Of a DNA stretch of 18,241 nucleotides, positions 13,901 to 18,241 are shown one piece after another. Numbering within the stretch: position 1 is the first letter of the stretch; each line of letters starts with the position of its first letter. This stretch comes from Candidatus Merdenecus merdavium (GTDB lineage Bacteria; Bacillota; Clostridia; Lachnospirales; Lachnospiraceae), in NCBI GenBank assembly GCA_018715425.1, contig DVLR01000324.1:1-18241 (forward strand), given 5' to 3'. The notes under the pieces are model-generated. The model saw only the letters and a program-made list of their open reading frames with translations. It ran no database searches and was not told the origin of the DNA. The position numbers and the translations under genes were made by a program.

Positions 13901-14429
13901 TAAAGTAAAAGACGGGGCAAAAGAAATCATCGGCGGTATGATTACCTCGAAAACCATAAAATATACGAGAAATAACCAAGCAATGGCCTTTATCACCATC
14001 GAGGATTTATTAGGAACGGTGGAAGTGGTCGTATTTCCAAGAGATTTTGAAAAAAATGCAAATCTATTAATGGAAGATAACAAAGTATTCATTAAGGGAA
14101 AAGTTACCTGTGAAGAAGATAGACCCAGTAAGATCATTTGTGAACAAGTCATACCCTTTGATTTGGTGCCGAAAGAATTATGGATCCAATTTCCTACTAT
14201 AGAAGACTTTTTAAAACAAGAAAAGGATTTATATGAAAGGATCCAACATTCCGATGGAAATGATGCTGTAGTGATTTATGTAAAAGAACCAAAATCCATT
14301 AAAAGATTGCCAAACAATAAAAATGTAAAGATTAACCAAGAGCTGCTTGATGGTTTACAAGGATATTTTGGCGAAAACAATGTGAAAGTTGTAGAAAAGA
14401 GTATTGAAAATAGGAAGAAAATAATATAG
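10950..14429 (+). CDS. dnaE: DNA polymerase III alpha subunit, DnaE type
   Basis: A replicative C-family polymerase of 1159 residues. The PHP domain (1 to about 270) has all nine usual metal-binding positions: H7, H9, D16, H41, E66, H88, C138, D206 and H208. The polymerase core shows GPGRGSAAGSIVSY, the catalytic pair D397/D399 in PDIDIDF (396-402), D549 in KMDFLGLRTL, SLYRPGPMDFIP, and FNKSHAAAYAVVSYQ. An OB fold near 985-1060 (IIGGMITSKTIKYTRNNQAMAFITIED) and a C-terminal tail end the protein. A start at 10938 is possible, but GAGG at 10940-10943 precedes the ATG at 10950, and the family begins M-x-F-x-H-L-H-V-H. It lacks the inserted DEDD exonuclease of PolC. In Firmicutes, DnaE usually works beside PolC. 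Confidence 0.96.
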   Translation: MNFTHLHVHTEYSLLDGSNKIKEYVARVKELGMDSAAITDHGVMFGVIDFYKEAKAAGIKPILGCEVYVAPNSRFDKELTGGEDRYYHLILLAENQVGYQNLMKIVSIGFTEGYYYKPRIDKEVLEQYHEGIIALSACLGGEVQRYLVKGLYDEACKCAKKYEDIFGKGNFFLELQDHGLSEQKLVNQRLMNMSQELGIELVATNDVHYTYAEDATPHDILLCIQTNKKVDDEDRMRYEGGQFYVKSPEEMEELFPYAKQALENTYKIAQRCHVEIEFGVTRLPRYDVPQPYDSWEYLNVLCYEGLKERYPKDDGTIASSLKYELEIIKRMGYVDYFLIVWDFIKYARDHDIIVGPGRGSAAGSIVSYTLGITNIDPVKYQLLFERFLNPERVSMPDIDIDFCFERRQEVIDYVVEKYGKDKVVQIVTFGTMAARGVIRDVARAMDLPYALADTIAKMIPNELGITIEKALKTKELKKVYEEDPQVKQLIDMAKRLEGLPRHTSMHAAGVVISREAADQYVPLSRASDGSITTQFTMTTLEELGLLKMDFLGLRTLTVIQNAVKLAEKSSGTEIDIDHIDFDDEKVLASIGTGHTEGVFQLESAGMKNFMKELKPNSLEDIIAGISLYRPGPMDFIPRYIKGKNHPETIHYECKELEPILEPTYGCIVYQEQVMQIVQALGGYTLGRSDLLRRAMSKKKASVMEKERQNFVYGNEEEGVIGCIKNGIDEKVANTIYDEMIDFAKYAFNKSHAAAYAVVSYQTAYLKYYYPVEYMAALMTSVIDNSAKVSEYIFSCRQMGIEILPPDINEGESAFSVSGNSIRYGLSAIKSIGRPVIASIVKERREHGRFTTLQDFMERLSGKEVNKRTIESFIKAGALDSLSGTRKQLMMVYVQVLEAANQNKKNTMSGQMSLFDLADEETKKEYEVKLPDVGEYSKEMMLSFEKEVLGVYISGHPLEEYEGVWKKNISAVTSDFLLDDETGESKVKDGAKEIIGGMITSKTIKYTRNNQAMAFITIEDLLGTVEVVVFPRDFEKNANLLMEDNKVFIKGKVTCEEDRPSKIICEQVIPFDLVPKELWIQFPTIEDFLKQEKDLYERIQHSDGNDAVVIYVKEPKSIKRLPNNKNVKINQELLDGLQGYFGENNVKVVEKSIENRKKII

Positions 14430-14497
14430 AATGAAGTGGATAATGTTTTTTTCTTGAAACATAAATTCACAACATGATACTAATCAGGAGGTTTATA

Positions 14498-15472
14498 ATG
14501 GAAAATAAAATTAATACCATAGGTGTTCTAACAAGTGGAGGAGATGCTCCTGGTATGAACGGCGCAATTCGTGCAGTAGTTCGTAGAGCCATCTCAAAAG
14601 GTATGAATGTAAAAGGCATTTTAAAAGGTTTTAATGGATTATTAAATGAAGAAATTATAGACTTACATGCAAGTGATGTATCGGATACCATAGAACGTGG
14701 TGGTACGATTTTATATACAGCTCGCTGCGCGGAGTTTCGTACAGCAGAGGGTCAGCAAAGAGGAGCAGAGGTTTGTAAAAAACATGGTATCGATGGTTTG
14801 GTAGTGATTGGAGGAGACGGTTCTTTCCAAGGAGCACAAAAGTTGGCCAGCCTTGGTATTAATACCATCTGTATTCCAGGAACCATTGACCTTGATATTG
14901 CCTGTACAGAATATACCATTGGTTTCGATACTGCTGTAAATACAGCTATGGAAGCTATTGATAAAGTAAGAGACACTTCAACGTCTCACGAAAGATGTAG
15001 TATTATCGAAGTTATGGGTAGAAATGCAGGATATATAGCACTTTGGTGCGGTATAGCCAATGGAGCGGAAGATATTCTTTTACCTGAAAAATATGATTAC
15101 GATGAACAAAAAATCATTAATAATATTATTGCAAACCGTAAGAGAGGTAAAAAACACCATATTATTATTAATGCTGAAGGAATTGGCCATTCAACAAGTA
15201 TGGCTAAGAGAATCGAAGCAGCTACTGGAGTAGAAACAAGAGCAACTATTTTAGGACATATGCAAAGAGGTGGAAGCCCAACATGTAAAGATAGGGTATA
15301 TGCATCAATTATGGGTGCATATGCTGTAGATTTATTATTAGAAGGAAAGTCAAACCGAGTAGTGGGACATAAAGCTGGAGAGTATGTAGACTTTGATATT
15401 GATGAAGCCTTAGCCATGACGAAAGGTATTTCAGAATATCAATTTGAAGTAAGTAAATCCCTCTCTGTATGA
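14498..15472 (+). CDS. pfkA: 6-phosphofructokinase, ATP-dependent type
   Basis: It phosphorylates fructose 6-phosphate to fructose 1,6-bisphosphate, the committed step of glycolysis; cytoplasmic homotetramer. The 324 residues show TSGGDAPGMNGAIR (12-25), GGDGS at 105-109, PGTIDLDI at 127-134 with catalytic D131, MGRNAGYIAL (173-182) and GHMQRGGSP (253-261). Gly in GGDG, not Asp, is the ATP-type marker as opposed to PPi-dependent enzymes. The more usual TIDND reads TIDLD here, a variant I recall from other Clostridia. AGGAGG at 14486-14491 lies 6 bases before the ATG, so the longer frame starting at 14474 is not used. It is 68 bases after dnaE with no terminator seen, the order common in Lachnospiraceae. 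Confidence 0.96.
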   Translation: MENKINTIGVLTSGGDAPGMNGAIRAVVRRAISKGMNVKGILKGFNGLLNEEIIDLHASDVSDTIERGGTILYTARCAEFRTAEGQQRGAEVCKKHGIDGLVVIGGDGSFQGAQKLASLGINTICIPGTIDLDIACTEYTIGFDTAVNTAMEAIDKVRDTSTSHERCSIIEVMGRNAGYIALWCGIANGAEDILLPEKYDYDEQKIINNIIANRKRGKKHHIIINAEGIGHSTSMAKRIEAATGVETRATILGHMQRGGSPTCKDRVYASIMGAYAVDLLLEGKSNRVVGHKAGEYVDFDIDEALAMTKGISEYQFEVSKSLSV

Positions 15473-15518
15473 TGGATGGATCTCATTTATTAAGAAAACC
15501 CTTTACACGGAGGTAAAT

Positions 15519-16292
15519 ATGATTACCAGCAGTAGTAATAAACAGATCAAATATATTGCTCAACTAAATAAAAAAGCAAAAGTAAGAAATGAAGATGGGG
15601 TTTTCTTAGTTGAAGGATGGAAGATGTTTGTAGAAGCACCAAGAGATTGGATCCTTAGTGTTTTTTTATCAGAAAGCTTTTACTTGGCTCATGAAGATCA
15701 TCCTCTCTTAGAGGGGATATCAGTACAAGTTGTGGAAGACCGAGTATTTAAAAGTATTTCGGATACTCAAACTCCTCAAGGAATTTTATGTGTCATGAAA
15801 CAGCCTTCTTATCAGCTAGAGGATCTTCTGAATCAGAAAAACCCTTTATTAATGGTATTAGAAAACCTTCAGGATCCAGGAAATTTAGGGACTATTTTAC
15901 GAACTGGTGAAGGTGCTGGAGTAGATGGAATGATCTTAAGTAGACATACCGTAGATATCTTTAATCCCAAAGTGATTCGATCGACTATGGGTTCTATTTA
16001 TCGAATGCCCTTTATCTATGCAGATATTATAGAAACGGTTCTGCCTGTTTTAAAAGAAAAAGGGATCAAAACTTATGCAGCACATTTAAAAGGAAAGGCC
16101 TTTTATGATGAATATTCTTATATAGAAGGAACCGCTTTTTTCATTGGAAATGAAGGAAATGGATTAAGTGATGAAGTTGCTCGTTGCGCTGATACTTATA
16201 TAAAAATACCGATGCATGGACAGGTTGAATCTTTAAATGCCGCTGTTGCATCATCTATATTCATGTATGAAGCTTGCCGCCAAAGACGGTAG
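15519..16292 (+). CDS. TrmH/SpoU-family RNA 2'-O-ribose methyltransferase
   Basis: A SAM-dependent methyltransferase with the knotted SPOUT fold, acting on rRNA or tRNA ribose; the target nucleotide cannot be told. Residues 1 to about 95 form the SpoU substrate-binding domain (SSSNKQIKYIAQL; FLVEGWKMFVEA). The catalytic domain has all three family motifs: ENLQDPGNLGTILRTGEGAG (115-134) with N122 and R128, FFIGNEGNGLSDEV (207-220), and IKIPMHGQVESLNAAVASSIF (228-248) including the invariant S-L-N. At 257 residues it is normal for YsgA/RlmB-like proteins. GGAGG lies 5 bases before the ATG. It is the last gene of the dnaE-pfkA group, 46 bases after pfkA, and its own 3' end forms part of a terminator. 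Confidence 0.92.
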   Translation: MITSSSNKQIKYIAQLNKKAKVRNEDGVFLVEGWKMFVEAPRDWILSVFLSESFYLAHEDHPLLEGISVQVVEDRVFKSISDTQTPQGILCVMKQPSYQLEDLLNQKNPLLMVLENLQDPGNLGTILRTGEGAGVDGMILSRHTVDIFNPKVIRSTMGSIYRMPFIYADIIETVLPVLKEKGIKTYAAHLKGKAFYDEYSYIEGTAFFIGNEGNGLSDEVARCADTYIKIPMHGQVESLNAAVASSIFMYEACRQRR

Positions 16293-16302
16293 GCTTTTTT
16301 TT
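16272..16302 (+). terminator. Intrinsic terminator overlapping the methyltransferase 3' end
   Basis: GCTTGCCG (16272-16279 region) pairs with CGGTAGGC (16287-16294) with two G-U pairs, followed directly by eight T (16295-16302). The left arm encodes the last residues and the right arm contains the stop TAG, so coding and termination share bases. Confidence 0.88.
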
Positions 16303-16328
16303 CTGGAAATATTTATATAAAGATTGTC

Positions 16329-16357
16329 TTGACATAGAATTGAAACTCTGTTAGAAT
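16329..16357 (+). promoter_or_regulatory. Sigma-A promoter of the cell wall hydrolase gene
   Basis: A perfect TTGACA (16329-16334), 17 bases, then TAGAAT (16352-16357, 5 of 6). The start would be near 16364, leaving a leader of about 90 bases. Confidence 0.85.
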
Positions 16358-16380
16358 AAATCCGTAATATATTTAACAAA

Positions 16381-16440
16381 TTCGTAACAATTGTACTCCG
16401 AATTTAAAATCTATGTAATGATTATGTTCGTAACAATTGT
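16381..16440 (+). repeat. Two direct repeats of TTCGTAACAATTGT in the hydrolase leader
   Basis: Identical 14-base copies lie at 16381-16394 and 16427-16440, 46 bases apart from start to start. Each ends in the palindrome ACAATTGT. The second ends 2 bases before the AGGAGG at 16443-16448. Both are downstream of the promoter, so they could be operator sites or RNA elements touching ribosome access. TGTAAT-N5-TGTTCG (16414-16430) partly resembles a WalR box, with a poor second half. Confidence 0.6.
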
Positions 16441-16453
16441 TTAGGAGGTCAAA

Positions 16454-17512
16454 ATGAAATTTAAAAAAATGGTAGGATACACAGCATCCGTATTCGCATT
16501 ATCCATGTTAACTTCGTTAACGGCTTTAGCTAATACAGAAACGGATTCTGTTGATACCAAAGATGCCGCCATTGTTTCAGAAGCAACAGTGGAAGATGTA
16601 GACGCAGGAGAAGAGACGAAAGGCACAGATCAAGAGAGCACACCAGAAGAGACAGAGGATACTACAGATAATATTCAATGGGAATCCTATTTAGCCGCTG
16701 ACGTTGAGCATAGCTTAAATGTTAGGCAGGAGCCAAATGTGGATGCACCAAAAGTCGGGATACTTTATAGGGGAGCTATCGCCGAGGTATTAGAAGTGGG
16801 CGAGGAATGGACTAAAATTCATTCTGGAGATGTTGAAGGGTATGTAAATAATAAATACGTTGTATATGCAGAAGAAGCAAAAAGCCTTGCAAACGAAGTA
16901 ACACCAGTTGTAGCGACTGTAAATGTTCAAGGACTAAATGTTAGAGAACAGGCAGATGAGAATGCTTCCGTTAAAAAGGTTGCAAAAGAAGGAACACAGC
17001 TAAAAGTGCTAGAGCCTGGAGAAGAATGGACAGGAATTGAACTTGGAAATAATACTGTAGCCTATGTTGCATCAGAATTTGTAACTGTAGAACAAAATTT
17101 AGAAGAAGCAAAAACATTAGAGCAAGCAGCAGAAGAGAATAGAGAAACGGTTCAAACTTTAGGAGTGGCAACTTCTGCTTCTCGTGGTGAGTTAGATTTA
17201 TTAGCTGCAATCATACAGTGTGAAGCAGGTGGAGAAAGCTATGAAGGGAAAGTTGCTGTAGGGGCAGTAATTATGAATCGTGTAAATAGCGGCTCATTCC
17301 CAAATACCATAACAGATGTGGTATATCAAAGTGGACAGTTCACACCAGCATCATCAGGAGTATTATCAGGAGTATTATCTAGTGGAGCTAGATCCGATTG
17401 TTACCAGGCGGCACAGGATGTATTAAACGGAGCCAATAATGTAGGTGGCAGATTATTCTTCCATTCTGGTAGAGGAAACGGATTAGTCATAGGAAATCAA
17501 ACATTTTATTAA
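16454..17512 (+). CDS. Secreted cell wall hydrolase: two SH3 domains plus Hydrolase_2 (SleB/CwlJ-like)
   Basis: A 352-residue exported protein. Residues 1-26 are a signal peptide with a clear h-region and ALA cleavage site before N27. An acidic low-complexity linker (about 28-75, rich in E, D and T) follows. Two bacterial SH3 repeats lie at about 83-138 and 153-212, each with an LNVR(Q/E) core and a GEEWT(K/G)I strand; these usually bind wall peptide. A short helical linker leads to the Hydrolase_2 domain (about 243-352): LAAIIQCEAGGESYEGKVAVG, with E257 the expected catalytic Glu, then VIMNRVNSG and the FFHSGR region. SleB/CwlJ enzymes are lytic transglycosylases or muramidases acting in spore germination, but this domain mix also serves vegetative wall turnover. 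The sigma-A promoter favours the latter. AGGAGG precedes the ATG. It is monocistronic. Confidence 0.93.
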   Translation: MKFKKMVGYTASVFALSMLTSLTALANTETDSVDTKDAAIVSEATVEDVDAGEETKGTDQESTPEETEDTTDNIQWESYLAADVEHSLNVRQEPNVDAPKVGILYRGAIAEVLEVGEEWTKIHSGDVEGYVNNKYVVYAEEAKSLANEVTPVVATVNVQGLNVREQADENASVKKVAKEGTQLKVLEPGEEWTGIELGNNTVAYVASEFVTVEQNLEEAKTLEQAAEENRETVQTLGVATSASRGELDLLAAIIQCEAGGESYEGKVAVGAVIMNRVNSGSFPNTITDVVYQSGQFTPASSGVLSGVLSSGARSDCYQAAQDVLNGANNVGGRLFFHSGRGNGLVIGNQTFY

Positions 17513-17549
17513 TATAAATATAAAATCAATCATCAAATAAAAAGTGATA

Positions 17550-17594
17550 AAAGAGATATGAGATCAGACAGTAAAGTCGATCTCATATCTCTTT
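17550..17594 (+). terminator. Terminator after the cell wall hydrolase
   Basis: AAAGAGATATGAGATC (17550-17565) pairs perfectly over 16 bases with 17579-17594; three further pairs form in the loop beyond a bulged A. Moderately T-rich sequence follows. Confidence 0.85.
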
Positions 17595-17601
17595 GTTTAT
17601 A

Positions 17602-17630
17602 TTGCAATTAAAAAACAGTTGGTGTATGAT
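17602..17630 (+). promoter_or_regulatory. Promoter of the NfeD-stomatin operon
   Basis: TTGCAA (17602-17607), 17 bases, then TATGAT (17625-17630) preceded directly by TG. The start would be near 17637, about 56 bases before the ATG. Confidence 0.65.
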
Positions 17631-17692
17631 AAATGTAACATCAAGTACCACAATCAAAGGAAGTGGTAGGTAAAAAGGGAGGAGGAAAAAGG

Positions 17693-18130
17693 ATGGAAGC
17701 GTTATATTGGTTGATCTTAATTGTGATTCTAGTTATTATTGAGTTGGCTACATTAGGCTTAACGACGATCTGGTTTGCAGGTGGTGCTTTGGTTGCATTT
17801 CTTGCGGCACTTCTACATGTAGATCTGGTTTGGCAAGTTACTTTATTTTTAGTAGTATCCATTGTGCTTCTAATCTTTACAAGACCTTTTGCGGCCAGAT
17901 ATATAAACAAAGGAAGGATCAAAACCAATGTTGACTCTCTTGCTGGAACAACGGGGATTGTTCAAGAAAGAATTAATAATGATTTAGAAACAGGAAAAGT
18001 CATGTTAAATGGTATCGAATGGACAGCCAGAACGGAGCAGGGGGAGGCCGAAATAGAACCAGGAAGAGTAGTAACAGTCCTTAGAGTCACTGGTGTGAAA
18101 TTGATTGTAAAAGAAAAAGTAGGAGGATAA
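17693..18130 (+). CDS. NfeD-family membrane protein (short NfeD1b type)
   Basis: A 145-residue protein with an N-terminal hydrophobic hairpin region (about 3-72: ALYWLILIVILVIIELATLG, then AGGALVAFLAALL and VTLFLVVSIVLLIFTRP) and a soluble C-terminal OB fold (about 85-145: LAGTTGIVQERINNDLETG through GRVVTVLRVTGVKLIVKEK). This is the short NfeD class lacking the ClpP-like protease domain, which is nearly always coded beside a stomatin/slipin gene; here one begins 4 bases after the stop. The pair is thought to act in membrane microdomains or membrane quality control. A GTG at 17663 would add ten residues, but GGAGGAGG at 17678-17685 is well placed for the ATG at 17693, which also puts the helix at the usual N-terminal position. 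Confidence 0.9.
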   Translation: MEALYWLILIVILVIIELATLGLTTIWFAGGALVAFLAALLHVDLVWQVTLFLVVSIVLLIFTRPFAARYINKGRIKTNVDSLAGTTGIVQERINNDLETGKVMLNGIEWTARTEQGEAEIEPGRVVTVLRVTGVKLIVKEKVGG

Positions 18131-18134
18131 GAGT

Positions 18135-18241
18135 ATGGAATTTATTTTATTAGTAGCAATTGTGGTAATCATATTGTTGATTCTTGGATCATGTATCAAA
18201 ATTGTTCCACAAGCACAGGCTTTTGTTGTAGAGCGTTTAGG
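18135..18241 (+). CDS. Stomatin/prohibitin (SPFH, slipin) family protein, cut by the window edge
   Basis: Only the first 35 codons are present. They encode a single N-terminal membrane helix (EFILLVAIVVIILLILGS) followed by CIKIVPQAQAFVVERLG, the hallmark start of the SPFH domain in slipin and QmcA-like proteins (VPQ-x-x-A-x-V-V-E-R-L-G). AGGAGG at 18121-18126, formed by the final NfeD codons, lies 8 bases before the ATG, so the two genes are closely coupled. It should form membrane-anchored oligomers with the NfeD partner. Confidence 0.85.
   Translation, partial: MEFILLVAIVVIILLILGSCIKIVPQAQAFVVERL

Noticed and set aside
13676..14152. Minus-strand 158-codon frame within dnaE
   Set aside because: Ser/Phe/Ile-rich antisense translation of a conserved DnaE region with no RBS or family features.
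14454..14481. TTGAAA / GATACT promoter candidate before pfkA
   Set aside because: The start it implies (about 14488) would fall inside the AGGAGG of pfkA, leaving no usable ribosome binding site.

Overview
The window looks like a stretch of chromosome from an endospore-forming, low-GC member of the Clostridia, most likely near Lachnospiraceae/Lachnospirales. The grounds are AT-rich sequence, strong AGGAGG ribosome binding sites, near-consensus sigma-A promoters, a SpoVT sporulation regulator, a FatA/FatB-like acyl-ACP thioesterase, and the run dnaE - pfkA - SpoU-type methyltransferase. No plasmid, phage, transposase or CRISPR signal was seen. All calls come from reading the sequence and recalled family knowledge; no database search was run.

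Layout. 1-850: a nitroreductase with an elaborate leader (promoter, 20-bp perfect palindrome at the transcription start, then a 10-bp and an 8-bp stem in pseudoknot or mutually exclusive order), ended by a 20-bp hairpin. 987-3021: an alanyl-tRNA editing protein, then spoVT behind a sigma-G-like promoter and a 64-residue unknown protein, ended by a hairpin shared with the convergent genes. 3020-5191 (minus strand): nicotinate phosphoribosyltransferase (pncB) followed by a VanY-type D,D-carboxypeptidase with no signal peptide. The pncB promoter lies in a cluster of four ATGGT half-sites. 5386-6621: a cation diffusion facilitator with an N-D-D-D metal site, suggesting Mn2+ export.

6667-7793 is the accessory-looking part. 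It has a solitary tRNA-Gln(CTG) with its own promoter and terminator, a small three-helix membrane protein, the remains of an upstream gene that keeps a near-perfect promoter, RBS and start but has lost its middle, and a decayed 80-bp copy of the 5' end of the thioesterase gene.

7794-9663: acyl-ACP thioesterase, a CvfB-like S1-domain RNA-binding protein, and a 77-residue protein that I read as an HPr/Crh-like fold with Asn at the catalytic histidine position and the regulatory Ser kept. 9788-16302: CPBP membrane protease with an inserted 3 x 14-residue repeat, DnaE with an apparently intact PHP metal site, ATP-type PfkA and a TrmH/SpoU methyltransferase. 16329-17594: a secreted SH3-SH3-Hydrolase_2 (SleB/CwlJ-like) cell wall hydrolase. 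17602 to the end: an NfeD-like membrane protein and the start of its stomatin/slipin partner, cut by the window edge.

Several starts were placed downstream of the longest possible reading frame because a Shine-Dalgarno sequence and family N-termini point there: the carboxypeptidase, the three-helix protein, the CvfB-like protein, dnaE, pfkA, the NfeD protein and the 64-residue protein. The best candidates for something undescribed are the nitroreductase leader, the Crh-like protein and the decaying locus beside the tRNA.
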